From contig JAABQQ010000154.1 in assembly GCA_011391405.1 (NCBI GenBank), positions 1-38,030 on the forward strand: 38,030 nt of DNA, given 5' to 3'. This DNA comes from Gammaproteobacteria bacterium. Lineage in GTDB: Bacteria > Pseudomonadota > Gammaproteobacteria > Steroidobacterales > Steroidobacteraceae. This document shows positions 16,402 to 24,954 of this stretch, piece by piece. Positions within the stretch are counted from its first letter, which is position 1; each line of letters opens with the position of its first letter. The position numbers and the translations under genes were made by a program. The notes under the pieces are model-generated. The model was not told the DNA's origin. It did no database searches and saw only the letters and a list, made by a program, of their open reading frames with translations.

Positions 16402-17466
16402 ATGAGTAACGCTGCCCCTCAACCGACTCCTTGCCGTGGCTATGCCGCAGCCGATGCCCGTAGCCCGCTGGCTCCTCATGCATTTACGCGGCGGGCGCTG
16501 CGCGACAACGACGTGCGGATCGACATCCGCTATTGCGGAGTCTGCCACTCGGACCTGCACCAGGCGCGCAACGACTGGCGCAACACGGTCTATCCCTGTA
16601 TTCCCGGTCACGAAATCGTCGGGCAGGTCGCGGCCGTTGGCTCGTCGGTAAGGCGCTACAAGGCGGGCGACTGGGTCGCGGCCGGCTGCCTGGTGGACAG
16701 CTGCAGGGAATGCGGCGAATGCACAGCGGGCCGCGAAGTGTTCTGTCAGAAGGGCGCCACGCTCACCTACAACGGCAAGGATCGGCAGACGGGTGACATC
16801 ACGTTCGGCGGCTATTCTTCGCACATCGTCGTGCGTGACGAATTCGTACTGCGCATGCCCGACGGTCTCGACCCTGCGCGGGCGGCGCCGCTGCTCTGCG
16901 CCGGCATCACCACCTATTCGCCGCTCAGGCACTGGCAGGTGGGGCCGGGTTCGAAGGTGGCGGTGGCAGGCCTCGGCGGTCTCGGGCACATGGGCGTGAA
17001 ACTTGCGCACGCCATGGGTGCGGAAGTGACGGTGCTCACACGTTCTGCGGCCAAGTCTGACGAGGCGAAGGCGCTTGGCGCGCACCACGTGCTGCTGTCG
17101 TCCGACCCCGACTCGATGAAGCGCGCTACTGGCACGTTCGATTTCGTCCTCGACACGATTCCCGTGGTGCACGAACTCGATCCGTACGTGCGGCTCGTCC
17201 GCACCCACGGGGCACTGGTGCTGGTCGGCGTCATCGACACGATTCCGGCGTTCAGCAGCCGCCTCCTCATCGGCGGACGCAAGACGCTTTCGGGTTCGGC
17301 GATCGGCGGCATTCCCGAGACCCAGGAGCTGCTCGACTTCTGTGCGGCGAAGGGCATCGTCGCCGAGTGCGAGATGACCACGATGCCGCGGATCAACGAA
17401 GCCTTTGAGCGCATGGAAAAGGGCGATGTCCGTTACCGCTTCGTCATCGACATGCAGACGCTGTAA
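16402..17466 (+). CDS. Zinc-dependent NAD(P)-linked alcohol dehydrogenase (YahK/cinnamyl type)
   Basis: A 354-residue medium-chain dehydrogenase that probably reduces aldehydes with NADPH. Catalytic zinc ligands are the Cys in CGVCHSDLH and the His in PGHEIVG; the structural zinc site is CRECGEC followed by a fourth Cys; the cofactor site is GLGGLGHMG. The overall pattern matches YahK and the cinnamyl-alcohol-dehydrogenase group. The ATG at 16402 follows AGGAAC with good spacing; an in-frame upstream ATG at 16333 would add 23 unrelated residues and overlaps the promoter. The glycosyltransferase begins two bases after its stop. Confidence 0.9.
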   Translation: MSNAAPQPTPCRGYAAADARSPLAPHAFTRRALRDNDVRIDIRYCGVCHSDLHQARNDWRNTVYPCIPGHEIVGQVAAVGSSVRRYKAGDWVAAGCLVDSCRECGECTAGREVFCQKGATLTYNGKDRQTGDITFGGYSSHIVVRDEFVLRMPDGLDPARAAPLLCAGITTYSPLRHWQVGPGSKVAVAGLGGLGHMGVKLAHAMGAEVTVLTRSAAKSDEAKALGAHHVLLSSDPDSMKRATGTFDFVLDTIPVVHELDPYVRLVRTHGALVLVGVIDTIPAFSSRLLIGGRKTLSGSAIGGIPETQELLDFCAAKGIVAECEMTTMPRINEAFERMEKGDVRYRFVIDMQTL

Positions 17467-17468
17467 CC

Positions 17469-18527
17469 TTGATCGTCTCCACGACGCTGACGGGCAGCAA
17501 TGCCAAAATCATCGGCGATGCGCTGGCTTCAGTGCTGCAGCAGGTCAACCGTTGCATCGTGATCGACACCGGGGCGCAGGACGACACCATCGACGTTGCA
17601 CGTCGGGTGGCGGGCGACAAACTGCTGCTGCGCGAGTTTCCCTGGAAGAACGATTTCGCCGCGGCAAGAAATTTCGCACTGGATGCCGCGGCAGAAGCAG
17701 GAGCAACCTGGGGTGTCACGCTCGACACGGATGAGCGGCTGCTGTTCGACCGGGAGTTCGACCTGGCTCGTGCCCTGGCTCGCACCGAGGCACAGGTCTG
17801 CATGGTCGACGACGACGTCCGCAGCTATTCGAAAGAACGCATCGTGCGCCTGCCTGCAACCGTGCGCTGGGAAGGCCCGACGCATGAATGCCTCATGGGA
17901 CGCACTACTGCCGGGACGCTGAACCTGCGAGGTGTCCGCTTCCACGAGCTGCCAAAGGATCCTGCAGGCATCCGTCGCAAGTTCGAACGCGACGTCGCGA
18001 TCCTCAAGCGCTACACGAAGCAGCATGCGAAGCAGGCACGGTGGTTCTACTACCTTGGCGCTTCGCACAAACACCTGGGCGAGTTTGCGGCGGCGATCGC
18101 TGCGTTCCAGGCCTGCGCCGAATTGCGCGGCTGGGACGAGGAGGGGGCGTGGGCGTGCTACGGCGCCGCCGAATGTTGTTGCAGCCTGCTGCGCTGGCTC
18201 GACGCGGTGCAGTTCTGTGCGGCGGGCCTTGCCATTCGTCCAGCCACTGCCGAACTCGCCTGGCTCGCGGGATTCGCCGCTTACAAAGCCCAGCGCTACG
18301 ACGACGCCGTGGCCTGGTCGAACATGGCGATCGCCAACGGGCTGTTCAGGGGCCGTGGCGCACAGTTCGAACGCATCGGCTTTCGGCATCTTCCCGGCCT
18401 GTACGAAGGCCCGTTCGACGTGCTGCGCTGGACTTACCAGGCGCTGGGGAACGGCAAGGCCGCTGCCGAAGCGCTGCGCGATTACGAACGCGCGCAGCGT
18501 GCGCGCGCGGCCGCGCAGGCGACCTGA
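17469..18527 (+). CDS. Family 2-like glycosyltransferase with C-terminal helical repeats (TTG start)
   Basis: A 352-residue cytoplasmic protein. The N-terminal third is a GT-A fold: IVSTTLTGSNAKIIGDAL, CIVIDTGAQDDT, then WKNDFAAARNFAL and the acidic motif LDTDERLLF, as in SPBASE-type family 2 glycosyltransferases. The remainder has TPR-like helices (FYYLGASHKHLGEFAAAI, AAYKAQRYDDAVAW). The donor and acceptor sugars are not predictable. The TTG at 17469 lies two bases after the adh stop and starts directly at the first strand, but has no visible ribosome-binding site, so coupling to adh is likely. The pairing with an alcohol dehydrogenase and an acetyltransferase has no obvious pathway. Confidence 0.75.
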   Translation: MIVSTTLTGSNAKIIGDALASVLQQVNRCIVIDTGAQDDTIDVARRVAGDKLLLREFPWKNDFAAARNFALDAAAEAGATWGVTLDTDERLLFDREFDLARALARTEAQVCMVDDDVRSYSKERIVRLPATVRWEGPTHECLMGRTTAGTLNLRGVRFHELPKDPAGIRRKFERDVAILKRYTKQHAKQARWFYYLGASHKHLGEFAAAIAAFQACAELRGWDEEGAWACYGAAECCCSLLRWLDAVQFCAAGLAIRPATAELAWLAGFAAYKAQRYDDAVAWSNMAIANGLFRGRGAQFERIGFRHLPGLYEGPFDVLRWTYQALGNGKAAAEALRDYERAQRARAAAQAT

Positions 18528-18557
18528 CCGCGATTCGACCTGGCTCAGGGGACCCAT

Positions 18558-19154
18558 TTGCCGATTCCAACGGTGCCCAACGCAATGATCCGGCGCGGTG
18601 TGGTCACCGACGCCGCAGGGCTCGCAGCTTTTGCCGCGAGGACGTTCGCCGAAGCCTTCGGCGATGACACTGGCGAGGACGACCTGCAGGCCCACCTGGC
18701 TGCGACCTATCGGGACGACCTGCAAGCGTGTGAACTCGCGGACCCGACGGTGATCACGCTACTGGCGCTGCAAGACACACGGATCGTCGCCTTTGCTCAG
18801 GTCCGTCGGAGTTCAATGGCGCCAGCCTGTGTCACGGTGCCCGATGCGGTCGAACTGCAGCGCTTCTACGCGGATCGCCCGGTGCATGGGACGGGGCTCA
18901 CGCTGCGACTGATGCGACGCGCGCTCGAGGCGGCGCGCGAACTCGGAGGTCGGTATGCATGGCTCGGTGTCTGGGAGCGCAACGCGCGTGCCATGGCCTT
19001 CTATCGCAAGGCCGGGTTCGACGAGATCGGTTTCACTCACTACCTGGTCGGGTCGGATCGACAGATCGATCGCGTGTTCCTTGCGGCGCTGTCGCCAGTC
19101 GGCACGCAGCAGGCGACGCGCTCACATGAGAACCACCGCACAGGGCCAGCATGA
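18558..19154 (+). CDS. GNAT-family N-acetyltransferase
   Basis: A 198-residue acetyl-CoA-dependent acyltransferase. The acetyl-CoA loop is degenerate but recognisable in RPVHGTGLTLRLMRRAL, and the following strand and helix WLGVWERNARAMAFYRKAGF are typical of GNAT motif B. The substrate is unknown. I use the TTG at 18558, which has AGGGGA five bases upstream; the ATG at 18585 would remove nine residues and has no such site. The stop overlaps the next gene by four bases, so the pair is coupled. A C-terminal tail after residue 175 is unconserved. Confidence 0.8.
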   Translation: MPIPTVPNAMIRRGVVTDAAGLAAFAARTFAEAFGDDTGEDDLQAHLAATYRDDLQACELADPTVITLLALQDTRIVAFAQVRRSSMAPACVTVPDAVELQRFYADRPVHGTGLTLRLMRRALEAARELGGRYAWLGVWERNARAMAFYRKAGFDEIGFTHYLVGSDRQIDRVFLAALSPVGTQQATRSHENHRTGPA

Positions 19155-20224
19155 AAAAGTACAAGGTCGTGCAGTGGGCCACCGGCGGCATGGGCAAGAA
19201 CTGCCTGCGCGCAGTGATCGATCACCCGGCAATGGAACTCGTGGGCGTCTACGTCTACGGCGCCGACAAGGAAGGCAAGGACGCGGGGGCCATCGCACGA
19301 CGCGAACCCACCGGCGTCTTCGCGACGCGCAACATTGATGAAATCCTCGCGCTGGACGCGGACGTCGTCATCCACGCCGCGCGGCTCGCGCCGCCTTACG
19401 GCTCGCACGATGCGGACATCCTGCGCCTGCTGGCGGCGGGCAAGAACGTCATCAGCATCAACGGTTACAGCCGGCCGCAGCATTGGGGTGGCGAGCGGGT
19501 TGCGGCGCTGGAGGCTGCGTGTCGTACAGGCGGGACGTCGCTGCTCGGCGCGGGCCTGAATCCCGGCTATGCCGGTGAACAACTGGCGGTCGTGGCGACA
19601 GGGGTTTGCACGGATGTCGATCATATCGAGGTCGTCGAAAGCGTGGATTGCCGACCGGTTCGCAGTCCCGACTACGTCTTCAAGATTCTCGGGTTCGGCG
19701 TGGAACCGAGCGCCGTCGACCCGAACGACCCGGCCTGGGGCCCGTCGTCGTCCCTCAACGGGATGTATGCGGAAGTCCTGTCCACCATGGCTGAGCGATT
19801 GGGCATGCCGCTCGAGCGCGTGGAGACCGAGCACCGGGTTTTTCCGGCGTCGACGGCTCTGCAGATCGGAGCCGGAATGATCCCGCAGGGGCGCGTCAGC
19901 CACTTCAACTGGCGGTGGCGCGCAATCGTGCAGGGCTCGCCGCGTCTCACCCTGTCCATACACTGGTACATGGAGACGGCGCACCTGGACGACCCGCATC
20001 CGCCGTTGTGGCGAATCCACGTGCAAGGGCAGCCCGGCGTGCGTATCTCGCTCGACATGGAAAAGCGGGCAGGGGATACGTCACCGACTTCGGCCGAGCA
20101 GATCGCGGTGGCCGGCGCGGTCATCAACGCAATTCCCATCGTTTGCGCCGCGCCGCCGGGCATCGTGACGCGTCCTCTGGCTACTCCGTTCAATTTTGGT
20201 CTCGCTCACCCGCTTCCCGGTTGA
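19151..20224 (+). CDS. NAD(P)-dependent oxidoreductase, dihydrodipicolinate-reductase/2,4-diaminopentanoate-dehydrogenase-like
   Basis: A 357-residue protein with a Rossmann N-terminus (VQWATGGMGKNCLRAV) and the DapB-like segment ADVVIHAARLAPPYGSHDAD, followed by GAGLNPGYAGEQLA. The C-terminal half resembles the 2,4-diaminopentanoate dehydrogenase family, whose members are widespread and mostly uncharacterised. It is not the lysine-pathway DapB, which is shorter and has a different C-terminal domain. The ATG at 19151 overlaps the GNAT stop. Its 3' end is ten bases from the convergent cupin gene. The substrate is unknown. Confidence 0.75.
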   Translation: MKKYKVVQWATGGMGKNCLRAVIDHPAMELVGVYVYGADKEGKDAGAIARREPTGVFATRNIDEILALDADVVIHAARLAPPYGSHDADILRLLAAGKNVISINGYSRPQHWGGERVAALEAACRTGGTSLLGAGLNPGYAGEQLAVVATGVCTDVDHIEVVESVDCRPVRSPDYVFKILGFGVEPSAVDPNDPAWGPSSSLNGMYAEVLSTMAERLGMPLERVETEHRVFPASTALQIGAGMIPQGRVSHFNWRWRAIVQGSPRLTLSIHWYMETAHLDDPHPPLWRIHVQGQPGVRISLDMEKRAGDTSPTSAEQIAVAGAVINAIPIVCAAPPGIVTRPLATPFNFGLAHPLPG

Positions 20225-20234
20225 CTGGTGCCAC

Positions 20235-20699
20235 TCAGTAAGGACTTCCGTCCTTGTGGAAATAGGCGCCGCCACCGGTGTAGCGACCTGGCTTGAACGC
20301 CATGTCGATGTCCGAATATTCGCCGCCATCCTCGTTGCTGCGGTTGCCGGCGACCAGGAACGTTGCGTCCGCTGGCGACCGGTTCTGCAGGCAATGCCCG
20401 TTGCGAACGCCAGCCGCAAAACCCGCGCTGTCGCCAGCGACCAGCACTTCCTCGGCTTCATCCGTCACCAGGACGAGTTCGCCTGACAGCACGTAGACGA
20501 ACTCGTCCTCGTGCGTGTGCCAGTGCCGTTGGCTCGACCAGGCGCCGGGGGCGAGTCGAACGAGGTTCACACCAAGGTGTGTCAGTCCAGCCGCGACTCC
20601 AAGTCGGTGCCAGCTGCGGCCGCGACAGGGTTCGTCGAACGGTACCGGGTAGCTGGAGCCGGCTCCTGATTGCGCGTTCATGAGATCGACCTTCGGCAT
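20235..20699 (-). CDS. Cupin-domain protein
   Basis: A 154-residue single-cupin protein. Metal-ligand motif 1 is HWHTHEDEFVYVLSGE; motif 2 is GDSAGFAAGVRNGHCLQN with a His in the usual place. The C-terminus (FKPGRYTGGGAYFHKDG) is typical of a subgroup of small conserved cupins with no known activity. AGGAGG lies six bases before the ATG at 20699, a strong start signal. It lies 42 bases downstream of the hyfI-like gene on the same strand, so it could be read as the last gene of that operon, but nothing links it to the complex. Confidence 0.8.
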   Translation of the reverse strand: MPKVDLMNAQSGAGSSYPVPFDEPCRGRSWHRLGVAAGLTHLGVNLVRLAPGAWSSQRHWHTHEDEFVYVLSGELVLVTDEAEEVLVAGDSAGFAAGVRNGHCLQNRSPADATFLVAGNRSNEDGGEYSDIDMAFKPGRYTGGGAYFHKDGSPY

Positions 20700-20741
20700 G
20701 GCTGTCCTCCTGCATCGAATGACTGGCGTAAATTCCCGCGG

Positions 20742-21278
20742 TCACTGGCCCGGGCGGCCAGTCGAATCGGTGGGCGACTTCGAAATCGCGGCCAGTATCC
20801 CCGACAGGATTCGAGTCGGGGACGGCGGGCATCCCGGCACCACGACATCCACCGGAATCACGTTCGAGACGGCGCCGCAGCTGGCATAACCGCTGCCGAA
20901 GATGCCGCCGCAAGCCCCGCAGTCGCCTACTGCAACTACCAGCTTGGGATCGGGCGTGGCGTCGTACGTCCGACGGAGTGCGACCTCCATGTGGCGTGAC
21001 ACCGGGCCCGTGACGAGCAGCAGGTCGGCATGGCGCGGACTTGCGACAAAGCGGATGCCGAGCGACTCGATGCTGTAGACCGGGTTGCCCAGCGCGTGGA
21101 TCTCGAGCTCACAGCCGTTGCAGGAGCCCGCATCGACTTCGCGGATGCACAGCGCACGACCGAGCACTTCGCGGATGCGCGATTCCAGCGCTTCGCGCAC
21201 GCGCAGCTCGTCCGCCGGAGCCGGTGGAGCTGCGGTGACGATGCCGGTCTTCAATATCTGTTGCAGCGTCTTGAGCAT
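20742..21278 (-). CDS. hyfI: HyfI/HycG/NuoB-like iron-sulfur small subunit of an Ehr-type complex
   Basis: A 178-residue soluble subunit carrying one [4Fe-4S] cluster at the junction with the membrane arm. Likely ligands are Cys53 and Cys56 (GSCNGCELE), Cys120 (GDCGACGG) and Cys150 (PGCPPSP), the arrangement of the proximal cluster in HycG/HyfI and the N2 cluster in NuoB. All four are intact, although the partner large subunit has lost its nickel ligands. It is the last of six adjacent minus-strand genes, nine bases after the hyfG-like stop. No clear ribosome-binding site is seen. Since electron entry subunits are missing nearby, the electron source of this cluster is unknown. Confidence 0.85.
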   Translation of the reverse strand: MLKTLQQILKTGIVTAAPPAPADELRVREALESRIREVLGRALCIREVDAGSCNGCELEIHALGNPVYSIESLGIRFVASPRHADLLLVTGPVSRHMEVALRRTYDATPDPKLVVAVGDCGACGGIFGSGYASCGAVSNVIPVDVVVPGCPPSPTRILSGILAAISKSPTDSTGRPGQ

Positions 21279-21287
21279 GTGCGGGGA

Positions 21288-22823
21288 TCAAAGATCGTGG
21301 CCGCTGTACGACAAGTTGAACGACTTGTTGATGAGCGGAAAGTCGGGAACGATGTTGCCGATGACGGCGTGCTCGAGCGCGGGCCAGTTGTGCCATGACG
21401 GGTCCTGCGGATGGCAGCGCAGGATGGTCCCGTCCGGTCCCGCCTCCAGTCCTGTGACGACGGGTCCGCGCCATGCCTCGATGAGCCCTACGCCGACAGC
21501 CCCTGGCTCCGGCACGGGTACGGCAACCGCATGCTCGCCGGACGGCATCGCGCGCAAGATCCGCCGCAACAGCCGCACCGACTCGGCCAGTTCGTCGAAT
21601 CGGAGGGTGACTCGCGCGAGCACGTCGCCGTCCTGCCGGGTGCAGCGGCGCACGGCGAGCTCATCGTAGGGTGCGCACGCCGCATCCACGCGCAGATCGA
21701 GCGTCTGTCCGCTGGCTCGTCCGGCGAGGCCGACGAGCCCGATCCAGGCCGCCAGTTCGGGCAAGACGGCGCCGGCACCTGCGAATCGATCCCGCAGGCC
21801 GGTGTGTTCTTCGTAGATGCCGCGCAGCACGGTCACTTCATCGGTGAGCTGTGCCAGGTACTCGTCCAGCACCGTGGCACCGGCCGGAGCGAGGTCGTTG
21901 CGCGTGCCGCCCGGCACGACCAGGTCGAGCAGGTAGCGTTGTCCGAGCGCCTGCTCCGTTGCGCGCAGCAGGTGCTCCTTCAGGCGTGAAAACTGCGCGA
22001 GCCCGAAGGCGAACCCGGCATCATTGCCAAGCGCGCCGAGGTCGCCGAGGTGGTTGGCGATGCGCTCGAGCTCGAGCGCCAGCGCACGCAGCCACGACGC
22101 TCGCGGTGGCACAGTGGTCCCCGTCATGCGTTCGAGTGCCTGGCAATAAGACCATGCATAGGCCACGCCCGAGTCACCGGACACCCGTGCCGCGAGGCGG
22201 TGTCCGTCGAGGATCGGCAGTTCGGTGAAGCGTCGCTCGATGCCCTTGTGCACGTAGCCCAGGCGTTCCTCGAGCCGCAGCACTTTCTCGCCCACCACGG
22301 AGAAGCGGAAGTGACCGGGTTCGATGATGCCAGCGTGCACGGGGCCGACGGCAATCTCATGGACGCCATCGCCCTCGACCCGTACGAACGCGTAATCGTC
22401 GATCGGCGACGGAAGCGACGAGGGCATCGGGTCGGCGGCCAACGGGAACGCGTCCACGGGCCAGGCCGCATGGCGCAACCACGGGCGCGTGTCCTGCTCG
22501 GTCGAACGCAGGCCGCAGAGATCGAATACCGCTCGCTGCATCCGACTGGCCGACGGGAACACGTCCTCGACGCCGGGGTACTGTTGGGTGCCGTCCGCGA
22601 TCGCAATGCTCATCGAGATTACACGTGGCGGTGCGATGGCCACGGCATGGAGCGTGTCGCACTGCCCGACCCTGTTCGTGCCCCAGAGCGCCAGCAATCG
22701 TCCACCGGCGGCTGCAATGTCCTGTGCCAGGGCACGCCACTCGACCGGGTCGACGACCAGGTGCAAGTCGGCCGCTCCAGCAGGAGTCGACGTTGCCCGA
22801 GTCATCCAGCGCGAGAGGCTCAC
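21288..22823 (-). CDS. hyfG: HyfG/HycE/NuoCD-like large subunit lacking nickel ligands
   Basis: A 511-residue fusion of a NuoC-like domain (about 1-140) and a NuoD/hydrogenase-large-like domain (GPVHAGIIEPGHFRF near 160 to the end). In hydrogenases the first nickel site is RVCGICxxxH; here it is RVSGDSGVAY, with Ser215, Ser218 and Tyr222. The second site, DPCxxC, reads NLSYSG (503-508), and the protein ends at HDL with no C-terminal extension for a maturation protease. It therefore cannot bind a [NiFe] centre in the known way. This is typical of energy-converting-hydrogenase-related (Ehr) proteins. It starts with GTG at 22823, one base after the hyfF-like stop. The chemistry is unknown; a quinone or other carrier site as in NuoD is possible. 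Confidence 0.88.
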   Translation of the reverse strand: MSLSRWMTRATSTPAGAADLHLVVDPVEWRALAQDIAAAGGRLLALWGTNRVGQCDTLHAVAIAPPRVISMSIAIADGTQQYPGVEDVFPSASRMQRAVFDLCGLRSTEQDTRPWLRHAAWPVDAFPLAADPMPSSLPSPIDDYAFVRVEGDGVHEIAVGPVHAGIIEPGHFRFSVVGEKVLRLEERLGYVHKGIERRFTELPILDGHRLAARVSGDSGVAYAWSYCQALERMTGTTVPPRASWLRALALELERIANHLGDLGALGNDAGFAFGLAQFSRLKEHLLRATEQALGQRYLLDLVVPGGTRNDLAPAGATVLDEYLAQLTDEVTVLRGIYEEHTGLRDRFAGAGAVLPELAAWIGLVGLAGRASGQTLDLRVDAACAPYDELAVRRCTRQDGDVLARVTLRFDELAESVRLLRRILRAMPSGEHAVAVPVPEPGAVGVGLIEAWRGPVVTGLEAGPDGTILRCHPQDPSWHNWPALEHAVIGNIVPDFPLINKSFNLSYSGHDL

Positions 22824-22824
22824 G

Positions 22825-24282
22825 TCATTGCCCCACGATCATGCTGGCCGCGGCGCGATACCAATCGGCCAGGTAGGGAGGAATGTACAGGCCGAGGAGC
22901 AGCACCAGTGCCAGGTGCGCGAACACTGGCAGCAGGGCAGGTTGATGTGGCAGCCGCTTCCCCGTCGATTGACCGAGCACCATCGACTGCACGCGGCTGA
23001 AGATCGCCGCAAACGCGACTCCCAGGGCCAGCAGCAGGATGGGCGTGGCCCACGGCTCCTGTTTCATCGCGGTCGTCAGGATCAGGAACTCGCTGGCGAA
23101 CACGCCGAAAGGCGGGAACCCGAGAATCGCGAGCGAACCGAGCATCAGGCCCCAGCCGATCGTTGGATTGAGTGACAGCAGTCCACGGATGTCTTCGATC
23201 CGCTGCGAGCCCGCTTTCTGCGCCGCGTGACCCACCGTGAAGAAGATGGCCGACTTGGTCAGCGAGTGCACGGTCATGTGCAGCAGGGCGGCAAAGTTGG
23301 CGACGGCTCCGCCCATGCCGAAGGCGAAGGCGATGATACCCATGTGCTCGATCGACGAGTACGCGAACAGTCGCTTGATGTCGCGCTGTCGCCAGAGGAA
23401 CAAGGCGGACAACACGACGGAGAGCAGCCCGAAGACCATCAGGATCTTCGACGGCAGGGTCGACTGCAGCGCTCCCTCCACCAGTATCTTGCAGCGAACC
23501 ACGGCGTACATGGCGACGTTGAGCAGCAGTCCCGACAGCACGGCGGACACGGGCGTCGGGCCTTCCGCATGCGCATCCGGCAACCAGTTGTGCAGGGGCG
23601 CAAGCCCGACCTTGGTGCCGTAGCCCACGAGCAGGAAAGCAAAAGCCAGCCCGAGCACCGTGGGCTCGAGTTCGCCTTTCACGGCGGCCAGGTGCGTCCA
23701 CAGCAGTGCGCTGACGCCTTCGGCGCCGAGCACTTTTTCTGCGGCAAAATACAGCAGGATCGTGCCGAACAGTGCCTGCGCGATGCCGACACCGCAGAGA
23801 ATGAAGTACTTCCAGCCCGCCTCCAGGCTGGCAGGTGTCCGGTACAGTGTCACCAGCAACACGGTCGACAGCGTCGCCGCCTCGAGCGCCACCCAGAGCA
23901 GGCCCATGTTGTTCGTCGTCAGCGCCACCAGCATCATCGTCATGAAGAGCTGGTACATCGAGTGGTAAAGCCGCAGCCGCCCCTGGCTCAGGCGTCCGTG
24001 CTCCATCTCGATCCGCATGTAGGGCCGCGAGAAGATCGACGTCGTCAGGCCCACGAAGGCAGTCAGCGTGACGAGGAACACGTTGAACGGGTCCAGGAAG
24101 AACTGCTCGTTCGCTGCCGTCAGGTTGCCCTGGTTGATCACCCGCACGGTGACCGCCACCGCGGCGAGGAAGGTGCCGAAGCTCAGTGCGATGTTGATCT
24201 CGGCAGCACGCGGGCGTGCGCCCCACACGGCGAGCAGCAGTGACCCGAGCAGCGGTGTCAGCAGGAGAACCGCAAATTCCAC
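22825..24282 (-). CDS. hyfF: HyfF/NuoN-like proton-translocating membrane subunit
   Basis: A 485-residue antiporter-type subunit of the membrane arm with about 14 hydrophobic helices. Key charged residues are visible: the Glu in LLWVALEAATL, the Lys in GYGTKVGLAPLHNWLPDAH, and Lys in HSLTKSAIFF. The second helix Lys found in NuoL is replaced (SGLLLNVAMY), as in HyfF proteins. It begins with a GTG at 24282 directly after the TAG stop of the hyfE-like gene, so translation is coupled. It would move protons or sodium ions in response to redox changes in the soluble subunits; the ion cannot be read from the sequence. Confidence 0.88.
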   Translation of the reverse strand: MEFAVLLLTPLLGSLLLAVWGARPRAAEINIALSFGTFLAAVAVTVRVINQGNLTAANEQFFLDPFNVFLVTLTAFVGLTTSIFSRPYMRIEMEHGRLSQGRLRLYHSMYQLFMTMMLVALTTNNMGLLWVALEAATLSTVLLVTLYRTPASLEAGWKYFILCGVGIAQALFGTILLYFAAEKVLGAEGVSALLWTHLAAVKGELEPTVLGLAFAFLLVGYGTKVGLAPLHNWLPDAHAEGPTPVSAVLSGLLLNVAMYAVVRCKILVEGALQSTLPSKILMVFGLLSVVLSALFLWRQRDIKRLFAYSSIEHMGIIAFAFGMGGAVANFAALLHMTVHSLTKSAIFFTVGHAAQKAGSQRIEDIRGLLSLNPTIGWGLMLGSLAILGFPPFGVFASEFLILTTAMKQEPWATPILLLALGVAFAAIFSRVQSMVLGQSTGKRLPHQPALLPVFAHLALVLLLGLYIPPYLADWYRAAASMIVGQ

Positions 24283-24951
24283 CTACTGGTCCTCCTTGAG
24301 CGATTCGAGGTGGTGCAGGTCGAGGCTGTCGAACTGCTCACGAATCTGGAAGAAGAACACCCCGAGCACCAGCATCGCGACCAGCACGTCGAGCGCCACG
24401 CCGAATTCCACGATCATCGGCATGCCGTAGGTGGCGCTCATGGCGCCGAAGAACAGGCCGTTCTCCATCGACAGGAACCCGACCACCTGCGACATGGCCT
24501 TGCGGCGCGTGATCATGGTGATGAACGCAAGCAGGATGACCGCCACCGCGATACCCAGTGAATTGCGGGTCGCGGTGCTGGCGAGTTCGGCGATCGGCTG
24601 GGCGAGGCCAAAGGAAAACACCACGGTGACGAGCCCGATGAGCATCGTGCCCGGCACGTTGAGCAGCGGCTCGCTGTCCCACTGCACGTTCAACCGCTTG
24701 ATGAGCATGTGCAGCAACCACGGCAACGCAATGACCTTGAGCCCGAGCGTCAGCGCAGCCGACACGTACAGGTGGTTCTGTCCCGTGCGCCAGGCCAGCA
24801 GCATCGTGGCGATGAACAGCATGGCGCCTTGCAGCGCGAGCAGATTCACGAGCGCCACGATCCGTCGCTGGGCGAGCATGGCGAACGACAGCAACAACAG
24901 GATCGCGGCGCAGGCGTTGAGCAGTTGCAGGTCGAATGGCGTGTGCTGCAT
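24283..24951 (-). CDS. hyfE: HyfE/NuoK-related small membrane subunit
   Basis: A 222-residue membrane protein with about six or seven helices. The C-terminal half resembles NuoK: FLSMENGLFFGAMSATYG, then DVLVAMLVLGVFFFQIRE, with the conserved Glu in the MEN motif. The N-terminal half is the HyfE-specific part. The protein ends in a soluble acidic tail (DLHHLESLKEDQ). It lies three bases after the hyfC-like stop and abuts hyfF. HyfE is an accessory membrane subunit in hydrogenase 4-like complexes and is absent from the shorter hydrogenase 3, so it points to a Hyf-type rather than Hyc-type membrane arm. Confidence 0.85.
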   Translation of the reverse strand: MQHTPFDLQLLNACAAILLLLSFAMLAQRRIVALVNLLALQGAMLFIATMLLAWRTGQNHLYVSAALTLGLKVIALPWLLHMLIKRLNVQWDSEPLLNVPGTMLIGLVTVVFSFGLAQPIAELASTATRNSLGIAVAVILLAFITMITRRKAMSQVVGFLSMENGLFFGAMSATYGMPMIVEFGVALDVLVAMLVLGVFFFQIREQFDSLDLHHLESLKEDQ

Positions 24952-24954
24952 GCC

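Noticed and set aside
22820-24226. 468-codon and 517-codon minus-strand frames overlapping hyfF, hyfE and hyfC
   Set aside because: They share strand but not frame with clear membrane-subunit genes and translate to Arg/Ala/His-rich sequence without motifs.
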